64,000 bases of DNA from Opitutia bacterium (GTDB lineage Bacteria > Verrucomicrobiota > Verrucomicrobiia > Opitutales > Opitutaceae), in NCBI GenBank assembly GCA_016190985.1, contig JACPPI010000004.1:1-64000 (forward strand), read 5' to 3'. The translations under genes and the position numbers were made by a program. Numbering within the stretch: the first letter of the stretch is position 1; the number at the start of each line of letters is the position of its first letter. The notes beneath the pieces were generated by a model that was given only the letters and a program-made list of their open reading frames with translations, had not been told where the DNA came from and made no database searches. Below, piece after piece: positions 48,614-56,640 of this stretch.

Positions 48614-50461
48614 CTAGTTCAACAGCAACTCAAACGGCAGCCGCACGTAGAGTCCGCGCGGGTCATTGAAGCTGCCAAGTGATTTCAACTGGGCTTTCAG
48701 TTCGCCGAAAAATGCCCCGACCGGCCCGCTGAAGGACTGCTCCCGGCGGCGCGGATCAAAGGCTTCGGCGAACTGCTCGGCGAACTGCTTCTTGCGCGGA
48801 TACTCCGCCACCCGGAAATTGTCGCCGAGGCCCGCCTTGGCGGCGGTGTATTTGACCGCGTCGGCCAGGCCGCCGATCTCATCCACCAGCTTGAGCTTGA
48901 GCGCGTCGCGGCCGGACCAGACCCGGCCCTGCGCGATCTCCTCGACCACCTTGCGGTCGAGTTTGCGGGCATCGGTCACCTTGCCGATGAATTGCTCGTA
49001 GACCCAGTCCACCGCGGACTGGAAGACCGCCAGCTCTTCCTCGGTCTTGGGCCGGACGATGGTGGCGGCGTCGGCAAACTTGCCCGTCTTCACCGTGTCG
49101 AAGGTCAGCCCGAGTTTGTCGGTGGCGAGACCCTGGAGATTGAGGAACATCCCGAAGACGCCGATGGAGCCGGTGATGGTCGTCGGCTCGGCGAAGACCC
49201 GGTCGGCCGCCGTCGAAATCCAATAGCCGCCCGAGGCCGCCACCGTGCCCATCGAGACGGCGACGGGTTTAGTTTTGTGGACTAGGCGCAGCTCGCGCAA
49301 GATGGCCTCGGAGGCCGTGACGCTGCCGCCGGGGCTGTTCACCCGCAGCACGACGGCGCTGACGCTGTCGTCTTGCCGGATCTGCCGGAGCAGGCGCGAG
49401 GTCTTCTCGCCATACACATAGCCGTCCTCGTTGCCCGTGCCGTCGACGATCTCGCCCTCGGCGTAGACGATGGCGATCTTGCCGCGGCCGCCCGCGCCCA
49501 GCTCTAGCTTGCCCTCGGTCTGGCGCCGGGCCGTCAGCCCCGACTTGGAAACAAGGCGGGCGTAGTCTTTCAGCGCGACCTGCTTGAAGGGCTCCTTGGA
49601 ACCCTGCCGTCCGGTCGCGGCCTTCAACTCCGCGAGCACTTCGTCGACGTAGGCGACGCGGTCCACCAGCTTCAGCTTCAGGGCGTCTTCGGCCCGGATC
49701 AGGCCCTTGGCGTCCACGGCCTGCTGCCAGGCCCCGGCCGGCAGCTTGCGCGATTGCTCGATGGCCGCGGCCAAGGTCGCCCAGACATCGTCGAGCAGTT
49801 TCTGGATCTGCGCGCGGTTCTCAGGGCTCATGTCCTTGCGGGTGTAGGGCTCGACCGCGCTCTTGTATTTGCCGACGCGCGTGACCTGCACGCCGACGCC
49901 GAATTTCTCGAACGCCCCGGCCAGGAACATCGGCTGCGCAGCCAGGCCGGGCATGGCCACCGCGCCGTAGGGATCGAGCACCAGCTCGCTGGCGGTGGTG
50001 GCCAGATAATAGTCCCGGGAGCCGGCGAGCCCGAGATGGGCCTTCACCGGTTTGCCGGAAGCCCGGAAGGCCTCGAGCGCCTCGCGCACTTCCTTGAGGG
50101 CGGCGAACCCGGAGCCATAGCCGCTGGCCCGCATGGAACCGGTCAGATAGAGGCCCTTGATGGCGTCGTCCTTCGCGGCGGCCTGGAGCGCCCGGGTGAC
50201 CTCGCGCAACTGCAGCTGCCGCGGGGCCCGGCCGCCGAAGGCCTCCATCAGTTCATCCAGCCCCTCGACCTGCGTGGGCGCATCCTGGATATTGGCCGCC
50301 AGATCAAAGACGAGGTAGGAGCCGCTGGCCACCCCCACCGGTTTTTTCTGGCTCATGGCGGCGAAAAGGCCGACCAGAAGAAAGAAGCACGCGATGGCGC
50401 CAAACAGGAATACCAGAAGGGCGGACAGGGTCGCAAAGAATGAGGTGAAGAAGGCCTTCAT
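48614..50461 (-). CDS. sppA: signal peptide peptidase SppA, 67-kDa type
   Basis: Inner-membrane serine peptidase that degrades released signal peptides. It has 615 residues, the long form with two ClpP-like domains. An N-terminal membrane helix (residues 12-35) is followed by the N-domain holding the general base K200 in GKYKSAVEPY, and the C-domain with the nucleophile S410 in VAASGGYWIS. GSIGVFGMF and NSPGGSV are also conserved. The dyad arrangement matches the E. coli enzyme (Lys in the first domain, Ser in the second). Single gene, divergent from the next. Confidence 0.95.
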   Translation of the reverse strand: MKAFFTSFFATLSALLVFLFGAIACFFLLVGLFAAMSQKKPVGVASGSYLVFDLAANIQDAPTQVEGLDELMEAFGGRAPRQLQLREVTRALQAAAKDDAIKGLYLTGSMRASGYGSGFAALKEVREALEAFRASGKPVKAHLGLAGSRDYYLATTASELVLDPYGAVAMPGLAAQPMFLAGAFEKFGVGVQVTRVGKYKSAVEPYTRKDMSPENRAQIQKLLDDVWATLAAAIEQSRKLPAGAWQQAVDAKGLIRAEDALKLKLVDRVAYVDEVLAELKAATGRQGSKEPFKQVALKDYARLVSKSGLTARRQTEGKLELGAGGRGKIAIVYAEGEIVDGTGNEDGYVYGEKTSRLLRQIRQDDSVSAVVLRVNSPGGSVTASEAILRELRLVHKTKPVAVSMGTVAASGGYWISTAADRVFAEPTTITGSIGVFGMFLNLQGLATDKLGLTFDTVKTGKFADAATIVRPKTEEELAVFQSAVDWVYEQFIGKVTDARKLDRKVVEEIAQGRVWSGRDALKLKLVDEIGGLADAVKYTAAKAGLGDNFRVAEYPRKKQFAEQFAEAFDPRRREQSFSGPVGAFFGELKAQLKSLGSFNDPRGLYVRLPFELLLN

Positions 50462-50595
50462 GGCGGCGAAGCTAGGCAGCCGGCCCGCTTCCGCCAGCGA
50501 AAAGCGGCGGCCGGCGGCGCCGCCATATTGCGCCCAAACGCGTTTGGCGCACTCCCAGCCTTCCCTTGCGCCCGAAACCCCTTCATGCTCCGTCC

Positions 50596-52089
50596 ATGAG
50601 TGAGAAAAAGGAACTGCTCACAACCAACCGCAAGGCGCTGACCATCAATCTGGAGGGCACACGCTACGGCACCATCGCGGAAATCGGCGCCGGCCAGGAA
50701 GTGTCCCGCATCTTTTTCCAGGTCGGCGGCGCCTCCGGTTCCATCGCGAAGACCATGTCGGCCTACGACATGACCTTCAGCGACGCCATCTACGGCAAGG
50801 CCCCGCGCTACGTCTCGCGCGAGCGGCTGCTGACGATGCTCGACCACGAATACCGGCTGCTCAAGGAGCGCCTCTCCGACAAGCGCGGCGATCGCACCCG
50901 GTTTTTCGTCTTCGCCGACACGGTCACGGCCAAGAGCTTCAAGGGCACCAACGACGGGCACGGCTGGCTCGGCGTCCGTTTCCAGCACGACCCCTTGTCC
51001 GAGCCGAGTGAGATCATCATCCATGTCCGCATGTGGGACAAGGAGAACATCCTCCAGCAGCAGGCGCTGGGCATCGTCGGCGTCAACCTCATCTACGGCG
51101 CCTTCAACTACGCCGCCAACCCCCTGGAACTGGTCCCCTCCCTCGTCGACAACATCGGCACCGACCGCATTGAGATCGACATGCTGCGGGTCAGCGGCCC
51201 GGCCTTCGCCCACATCGACAACCGTCTCCTCTCCCTGCGCCTCGTGCAGCACGGCCTCACCAACGCCGTGATGTTCGCCCCCAACGGCGACGTGCTCCAG
51301 CCCTCCGAGGTGCTGCACCACAAGACCGTGCTCGTCGAGCGCGGCAGCTTCCGCCCCGTGACACATGTCAACGTCGACATGCTCAACTGCGCCACCGCCC
51401 AGTTCATGCAGGAGCCGATGGTCAAGGGCAAGGAGATGCTCGTCCTCATGGAAATCACCATGAACAACCTGCTCGCCGAGGGCGACCTCGACGCCGCCGA
51501 CTTCCTCGCCCGGGTCGACATGCTCGGCCACATCGGGTTCACGACGCTCATCTCCAACTATTCGGAGTTCTACCGGCTCGTCTCCTATTTCCGGCGCTAC
51601 ACCAAGGAGATGATCGGCGTCGCGATGGGCATCAACAACCTCCTCGAGATCTTCAACGAGAAATACTACGAGGACCTCGAGGGCGGCATCCTCGAGTCCA
51701 TGGGCCGCATGTTCCGCCACGCGGTGAAACTCTACATCTACCCGATGCGGCAGGACGCCTACGACCGCTACCTGGCCAGCGGCCACCCCGCCACCGCGCA
51801 CGCCCACCACCCCGACCACGCCTTCGCCGCGGGCATCATGATCACCGCCCGGAATCTGCAGGTCACCAGCAGCCTGCAAAATCTCTACGCGCACCTGCTC
51901 GAGAACCACAACGTCGACTGCATCACCGGCAGCAACCCCGACTACCTGAACATCTTCTCCCGCGATGTGCTCAATCGCATCAAGTCCGGGGACGATTCCT
52001 GGGAAAAGATGGTGCCGGCCAAGGTCGCCGACTTCATCAGGCAGCGCAAACTGCTCGGCTACGGCGCCCAGACCCCGGCCGCCGGCTGA
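50596..52089 (+). CDS. large conserved cytosolic protein of unknown function
   Basis: The ATG at 50596 gives 497 residues beginning MSEKKELLTTNRKALTINLE. No signal peptide, membrane helix or coiled coil. The sequence is rich in conserved-looking motifs such as YGTIAEIGAGQEVSRIFFQVGGASG, SAYDMTFSDAIYG, SRERLLTMLDHEY and VERGSFRPVTHVNVDMLN, but no nucleotide-binding or catalytic signature that I know. I believe similar proteins occur in cyanobacteria and other phyla under inconsistent names, so any enzyme name should be distrusted. The C-terminal part has helix-rich segments (EKYYEDLEGGILESMGRMF). Monocistronic. Confidence 0.75.
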   Translation: MSEKKELLTTNRKALTINLEGTRYGTIAEIGAGQEVSRIFFQVGGASGSIAKTMSAYDMTFSDAIYGKAPRYVSRERLLTMLDHEYRLLKERLSDKRGDRTRFFVFADTVTAKSFKGTNDGHGWLGVRFQHDPLSEPSEIIIHVRMWDKENILQQQALGIVGVNLIYGAFNYAANPLELVPSLVDNIGTDRIEIDMLRVSGPAFAHIDNRLLSLRLVQHGLTNAVMFAPNGDVLQPSEVLHHKTVLVERGSFRPVTHVNVDMLNCATAQFMQEPMVKGKEMLVLMEITMNNLLAEGDLDAADFLARVDMLGHIGFTTLISNYSEFYRLVSYFRRYTKEMIGVAMGINNLLEIFNEKYYEDLEGGILESMGRMFRHAVKLYIYPMRQDAYDRYLASGHPATAHAHHPDHAFAAGIMITARNLQVTSSLQNLYAHLLENHNVDCITGSNPDYLNIFSRDVLNRIKSGDDSWEKMVPAKVADFIRQRKLLGYGAQTPAAG

Positions 52090-52153
52090 ACGCCTCCGTT
52101 CCCAAGACCGTCATTCTTCGCCATGCCCAGGATGACACGGTGAGGGGATTATT

Positions 52154-52179
52154 TTCCGTGTGTTCCGTGTGTTCCGTGG
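52154..52179. repeat. short tandem TTCCGTGTG repeat (family D fragment)
   Basis: Three near-copies of TTCCGTGTG ending in CCGTGG. Shares words with the family D elements at 13366 and 63266. Immediately upstream of the dapF-like gene. Confidence 0.5.
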
Positions 52180-52199
52180 TTTAAGCCTTTCCCCTCTTC

Positions 52200-53057
52200 A
52201 TGCGCTTCTTCAAATACCACGCCCTCGGCAACGACTACCTTGTGCTGAATCCCGCCGATTTCCCCGGCTGGACGCAGCCGACGGCCGAGCAGATCCGCGC
52301 CATCTGCCACCGCAATTTCGGGGCCGGCTCCGACGGCATCCTCTGGGGGCCGCTCCGCGCCAGCAAGGCGCAGTTCGGCCTGCGCATCTTCAACCCCGAC
52401 GGGTCCGAGGCGGAGAAGTCCGGCAACGGCCTGCGCATTTTCTCCCGCCACCTTTACGACCGGAAGCTCGCCACCGAAAAACCCTTCACCATCGAGACCC
52501 CCGGCGGTGTCGTGGAGTCGCGCGTCATGCAGCGCGGCCGGCTCATCACCGTCGACATGGGGCGGGTCACTTTCCAGAGCGACCAGATCCCCGTCGCCGG
52601 CCCGGTGCGCGAGGTGCTGAAGGAGAAATTCACCATTCAGGATCGCGAGTTCACCTATTGCGCCGCCGGCATCGGCAACCCGCATTGCGTGATGATCCTG
52701 CCGGAGGTTTCGCCCGGGCTGGCAAAGAAATACGGGCCGGACATCGAAGTGCATCCTAATTTTCCCAACCGCATCAACGTGCAGTTCCTGCGCGTCATTG
52801 ACCGGCAGAACGTGCGGATCGAGATCTGGGAGCGCGGCGCCGGCTACACCCTCGCCTCGGGCAGCAGTTCCAGCGCCTCGGCCGCCGTGGCCCACAAGCT
52901 CGGCCTGGTGGACGCCAAGCTCAGCGTGCACATGCCCGGCGGCCGGATCGGCATCGAGATCGCCCCCGACTTCGCCATCCGCATGACCGGACCCGTCACG
53001 CGTGTTGCCGAGGGCCGGCTGGACGCGGAACTGTTCTCCCATCCGTCGGTCACTTAG
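52200..53057 (+). CDS. diaminopimelate epimerase homologue lacking both catalytic cysteines
   Basis: 285 residues with the two-lobed DapF fold pattern: MRFFKYHALGNDYLVLN at the start, GSDGILWG, FNPDGSEAEKSGNGLR, AGIGNPHCVM and IWERGAGYTLASG. Ordinary DapF uses two cysteines, in GNGLRC and ETLACGTG. Here these positions are I80 (GNGLRIF) and S220 (TLASGSS). The only cysteines are C36, C154 and C163, none in those positions. Binding of a diaminopimelate-like ligand remains possible, but standard two-base epimerisation is not. It may be a different isomerase or a binding protein. The leader is TTTCCCCTCTTC. Confidence 0.82.
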   Translation: MRFFKYHALGNDYLVLNPADFPGWTQPTAEQIRAICHRNFGAGSDGILWGPLRASKAQFGLRIFNPDGSEAEKSGNGLRIFSRHLYDRKLATEKPFTIETPGGVVESRVMQRGRLITVDMGRVTFQSDQIPVAGPVREVLKEKFTIQDREFTYCAAGIGNPHCVMILPEVSPGLAKKYGPDIEVHPNFPNRINVQFLRVIDRQNVRIEIWERGAGYTLASGSSSSASAAVAHKLGLVDAKLSVHMPGGRIGIEIAPDFAIRMTGPVTRVAEGRLDAELFSHPSVT

Positions 53058-53135
53058 CGTCTGTCACTTAGCCTTTGACCACGCGCCAGGGCCGGTTAAA
53101 TCTGGCGCCAGCACCAAGGTTTTTTCTTCCCGGCC

Positions 53136-53741
53136 ATGCTCACCCGCCACCTCCTCCGCCTCGGCTTGTTGCTGGTCCTGCTGCCCCGGCCGGCGATCGC
53201 CACCATGGTGGATGCGCCGGACATCGACTCGCTCATCAGCCAGTCCGACTACATCGTGCGCGCCGTGGTCAAGGCGGCCACCCCCGAGTGGCGTGAACAC
53301 GCCGGTCGCCGCTACATCAGCACCAAGGTGGAACTGGAAATCCGCGAGGTCATCAAGGGCGCCCCGCCCGCCCGGCTGGTGCTGGACCTGATCGGGGGGC
53401 GCATCGGCGAGGAGGAGCTGGTCGTCGAGGGCCTGCCCCGCTTTGGTGTCGGCGACGATCAGATCCTCTTCGTCCACGGCGAGCAGCGGAAGATGTTTCC
53501 GCTGGTGGCCCTCATGCACGGCGTCTACCCCGTGTTTCGCGATGCCAAGACCGGCCAGGACTACGTCATGCGCAGCAACGGCCGGCCGCTCTACAGCGCG
53601 CAGGACGTATCCCTGCCCATGACCACGCCAACGGCGGCCCAGCAGCAGAATTCCGCCGCCCGCCCAATGACCGCCGCCACCTTTGCCCGGCAGATCCGGA
53701 ATCGCATCGCCGCGCAGTCCCCCGCCCAGCGTGAAAAATAA
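53136..53741 (+). CDS. exported protein of unknown function
   Basis: 201 residues with a signal peptide (LLRLGLLLVLLPRPAIA). The mature part is beta-rich: SQSDYIVRAVVKAATPEW, STKVELEIREVIKGAPPARLVL, GDDQILFVHGEQ. The C-terminal 40 residues are Ala/Gln/Pro-rich and probably disordered. No membrane anchor. The next gene, a putative metalloprotease, starts 11 bases before its stop, so the two are probably made together; this protein may be its inhibitor, chaperone or substrate. Confidence 0.7.
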   Translation: MLTRHLLRLGLLLVLLPRPAIATMVDAPDIDSLISQSDYIVRAVVKAATPEWREHAGRRYISTKVELEIREVIKGAPPARLVLDLIGGRIGEEELVVEGLPRFGVGDDQILFVHGEQRKMFPLVALMHGVYPVFRDAKTGQDYVMRSNGRPLYSAQDVSLPMTTPTAAQQQNSAARPMTAATFARQIRNRIAAQSPAQREK

Positions 53742-55158
53742 CCGCCAGCGGGTTCTCGTCGCCCTGCTCGCCGGCCTGCTGGCCGCCGCCACGGCGTGGG
53801 GCTTTGCCTATGTCACCAATTCTTCCACCGGCCTGCCGGTCAAATGGCCGTCGCCCGCCTATCCGCTGCGCATCATGCTCGGCACGAATCCCGGCGGCAC
53901 CATCGACTACGCCGCCGCCGCCCAGGCCGCCGCCCAGGATTGGAACGCCATCATCGGCGCCATCCAGTTCCAGGGCACCGTCGCGACCGGCACGGCGACT
54001 GACCGCAATCGCGTCAACGAACTGGTGTTTGCCGCGAACATTTTCGGGGAGGCCTTTGACACCAACACCCTCGCCGTCACCACCACCTGGCGCCTCGGCA
54101 ATGACCGGACCGAGGGCGACATCATCTTCAACTCCGCCCGCAATTGGGGCGCCTACAACGGCCCGACCCAGAGCGGTCTTGTCGACCTGAAGCGCGTGGC
54201 GCTCCACGAACTGGGGCACGCCCTCGGCCTGGATCACCCCGACGAGGCCGGACAGACCTTCAGCCCCCCGCTGCCGATCATGAACAGCCGGATCACCAGC
54301 AACGACACCCTGACCCCCGACGACGTCACCGCCGCGCAAAACCTCTACGGCCCCCCCGGCACGCCGCCCAACAACAATTTCGCCAACGCCACCGCGATCA
54401 CGCTCGCCAACAACGCCGCCACCGTCACCGGCTACAACACCAACGCCACCAAGGAACCCGGCGAGCCCAACCACGCCGACAACGCCGGCGGCCGCTCCGT
54501 GTGGTGGAAATGGACCGCGCCCTCCGCCGGCTCGGTCACGGCCGACACCCGCGGCAGTTATTCCGACACCACGCTCGGCGTCTACACCGGAAACTCCGTC
54601 AACGCGCTCACCACCATCGCGAGCAATGATGACATCAATCGCGGCATCGTGCAGGCCAGCACCGTGACGTTCAACGCAACCGGCGGCGTGACCTATTTCT
54701 TCGCCGTCGACGGTTTTGACGGCGATGTCTCCGGCCTCACCCTCAACCTGGCTTTCACCCAGGCCACCGGCACGCTGCCGACCATCACCGCGCAACCCGT
54801 CAGCGCCACCGTCACGGCCGGCGCCAGTGTCGTTTTCAGTGTCACCGCCACGGCCGGCGCCAGCCCCGTCACCTATCAATGGCAGTTCAACGGCGCCAAC
54901 CTGGTGGACGCCACCAGCTCGTCCCTCAGTCTGGTCGCCAGCAGCGCCAACGCGGGCACCTATGCCGTCATCGTCTCCACCACGGCCGGCTCGGTGTCCA
55001 GCAACACGGTCACCCTCACGGTCAACGCCGCGCCGCCCCCGCCCCCGCCCCCGCCTCCGCCCAGTTCCGGTGGCCGTGGCGGCGGCGGCGCGCCCAGCCT
55101 CTGGTTCTGGGGTGCCTTGAGCCTCCTCGGGCTGGCCCGCTTCCTCCGTCGCCGTTGA
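53731..55158 (+). CDS. matrixin-like metalloprotease with Ig-like domain and GlyGly-CTERM-type sorting tail
   Basis: 475 residues from a GTG at 53731. Signal segment LVALLAGLLAAATAWGFA. The zinc motif HELGHALGLDH (H159, H163, H169; HExxHxxGxxH) and Met-turn PIMNS (M184) identify a matrixin-type metzincin. Then a beta-rich domain (about 205-360) and an Ig-like domain (about 365-440: AGASVVFSVTATAGASPVTYQWQFNG). After a run of ten prolines comes SSGGRGGGGAP, one hydrophobic helix (LWFWGALSLLGLARF) and RRR. This tripartite tail is a GlyGly-CTERM-like sorting signal, and the next gene encodes a rhombosortase. Starts within the previous gene's last codons. Confidence 0.88.
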   Translation: MKNNRQRVLVALLAGLLAAATAWGFAYVTNSSTGLPVKWPSPAYPLRIMLGTNPGGTIDYAAAAQAAAQDWNAIIGAIQFQGTVATGTATDRNRVNELVFAANIFGEAFDTNTLAVTTTWRLGNDRTEGDIIFNSARNWGAYNGPTQSGLVDLKRVALHELGHALGLDHPDEAGQTFSPPLPIMNSRITSNDTLTPDDVTAAQNLYGPPGTPPNNNFANATAITLANNAATVTGYNTNATKEPGEPNHADNAGGRSVWWKWTAPSAGSVTADTRGSYSDTTLGVYTGNSVNALTTIASNDDINRGIVQASTVTFNATGGVTYFFAVDGFDGDVSGLTLNLAFTQATGTLPTITAQPVSATVTAGASVVFSVTATAGASPVTYQWQFNGANLVDATSSSLSLVASSANAGTYAVIVSTTAGSVSSNTVTLTVNAAPPPPPPPPPPSSGGRGGGGAPSLWFWGALSLLGLARFLRRR

Positions 55159-55163
55159 GCGCC

Positions 55164-55772
55164 ATGGAGCCGGCCTTGCCCACCGGGCGGCGGCACCGGC
55201 CTTGGATCTGCCTCGCCGCCGCCGCCGCCGCGCTCCTCATCCAGCTGAACCCGGCGTGGCGCGACGCCCTGCTCTACGACCGGGCCGCGCTGGCCCGGGG
55301 GGAAGTCTGGCGCGTGTGGACCGGCCACCTCGTCCACTTCGGCTGGCCGCATTTTGTCGCCGACACCGGCCTGCTGCTGATCCTGGGCTGGCTGCTGGCC
55401 GCGCGCCACGCGCGCTTCACCCGCCTCGCGCTAGCCTTCATGCCCGTGTTCATCGGCGCGGCGCTCTACTGGCTTGATCCGGCCATGCCGCGGTATGGCG
55501 GGCTCAGCGCCCTTGACCTCGGTTTGCTCGTCTATCTCGCCCTGCAGGGCTGGCAGCGCAACTGGGCCGACTGGTTCTGGCCCGCCGTGCTGGCGATCTA
55601 TGTCGGCGAGATCATTTTCGAAATCCACCAGGGCGGGCGCGGCGGCGGCATGATCCGGTTCGACGACCCGTCGATCCAAGTCGCGACCAGCGCTCATCTC
55701 GCCAGCGCCGCCTGCGCTCTGCTCTGCTGGCTGCCCGTCCGTTTCGGGCGGAAACAAGATCCTCCGCGGTGA
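55164..55772 (+). CDS. rrtA: rhombosortase (rhomboid-family C-terminal sorting protease)
   Basis: The ATG at 55164 gives 202 residues and about six membrane helices. Rhombosortase landmarks are visible: GHLVHFGWPHFVADTGLLL in helix 2, the catalytic Ser115 in YGGLSALDLG, and His178 in ATSAHLAS. Family members process proteins bearing a Gly-rich/helix/basic tail. Such a tail is encoded immediately upstream, five bases away, so enzyme and substrate are neighbours. Confidence 0.88.
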   Translation: MEPALPTGRRHRPWICLAAAAAALLIQLNPAWRDALLYDRAALARGEVWRVWTGHLVHFGWPHFVADTGLLLILGWLLAARHARFTRLALAFMPVFIGAALYWLDPAMPRYGGLSALDLGLLVYLALQGWQRNWADWFWPAVLAIYVGEIIFEIHQGGRGGGMIRFDDPSIQVATSAHLASAACALLCWLPVRFGRKQDPPR

Positions 55773-55785
55773 CGAGGCAATCGAG

Positions 55786-55861
55786 GGTGGAGCGCCTTGC
55801 CCCCGAGGCGCTTTTCCCGGGGCGAGCATCGTCCAGCGCGTTGAGGTCAACGCGCTCCACC
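55786..55861. repeat. inverted repeat with GGTGGAGCGC / GCGCTCCACC ends
   Basis: Ten-base perfect terminal arms (55786-55795, 55852-55861) around an internally palindromic centre. It fills the space between convergent rrtA and the redoxin gene and may also terminate both. Confidence 0.65.
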
Positions 55862-55886
55862 AGGTGGTGGCCGAACGGTTCCCCGC

Positions 55887-56504
55887 TCAGTTGGAATACT
55901 TGACCGAGCAGCCGTAGGGCGGGGAATTCGCCATCCCCACCGGCCGGCCCGCCTTCAGGTCGGCCAGCGCCGCGGACACGTAGTTGGTGGCCTTGGCGAT
56001 GTCCTGCGGTCTGCTCGAGCGGATGCTGTCGATGCCGCCGGCATAGACCGGCGTGCCATTGCCATCGATGACATACATGTGCGGCGTGGTGCGCGCGTCA
56101 TACAGCCGGCCCACCCTGCCATCTTGGTCCCGGCAGTAGGGGGCGTTGACGCCATGCTGCTTCTGCCATTGGGCGGCGGCGGCGTTGTCGTAGTCCCCCT
56201 CGGCGCCCGGATGAGCCGAGTTGATCTGCAGCCACACGACGCCATCGGCCATCGCCGCCGCGGAGGTCCGGGGCAGGTTCCCGCTTTTGTCGTAATGCTT
56301 CTTCACGAAAGGACAGTCGGGGTTGACCCACTCGAGCACCACGGTTTTGCCCTTGAACTCCGCGAGGGAGTGCCGGGCGCCCGTGATGTCGGTGAGGGTG
56401 AAGTCCGGCGCGGCCTGGCCCACCTCGGCGGTGGCGGCCAGTCCGGTGTTGAGCGCCGCGCAGCCGGCGGCGGCGAGGAGGAGGATTTTGGCCGGGGATT
56501 TCAT
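55887..56504 (-). CDS. exported AhpC/TSA-type redoxin
   Basis: 205 residues with a signal peptide (AKILLLAAAGCAALNTGLAA). The thioredoxin fold is shown by VGQAAPDFTLTDITGARHSL, GKTVVLEWVNPDCPFVKKHY and TTPHMYVIDGNGTPVYAGGID. The single redox Cys is in NPDCPFV, with no CxxC, so a peroxiredoxin-like or thiol-binding role is likely. A second Cys lies in the C-terminal tail (YGCSVKY). Known relatives are small periplasmic redoxins of unknown substrate. Confidence 0.87.
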   Translation of the reverse strand: MKSPAKILLLAAAGCAALNTGLAATAEVGQAAPDFTLTDITGARHSLAEFKGKTVVLEWVNPDCPFVKKHYDKSGNLPRTSAAAMADGVVWLQINSAHPGAEGDYDNAAAAQWQKQHGVNAPYCRDQDGRVGRLYDARTTPHMYVIDGNGTPVYAGGIDSIRSSRPQDIAKATNYVSAALADLKAGRPVGMANSPPYGCSVKYSN

Positions 56505-56640
56505 GGGGGAATGCGGAGTCGGAACATATTGCTCCGCCCTCCGCCGTCAAACTCCCGTGTGTCTGGCACCCGGAACCGCATGGCTCCGGCCAATTGCAAT
56601 TGCCCATTGCGGACTGTCCCCGGCTCCCTACTTTGACGGC

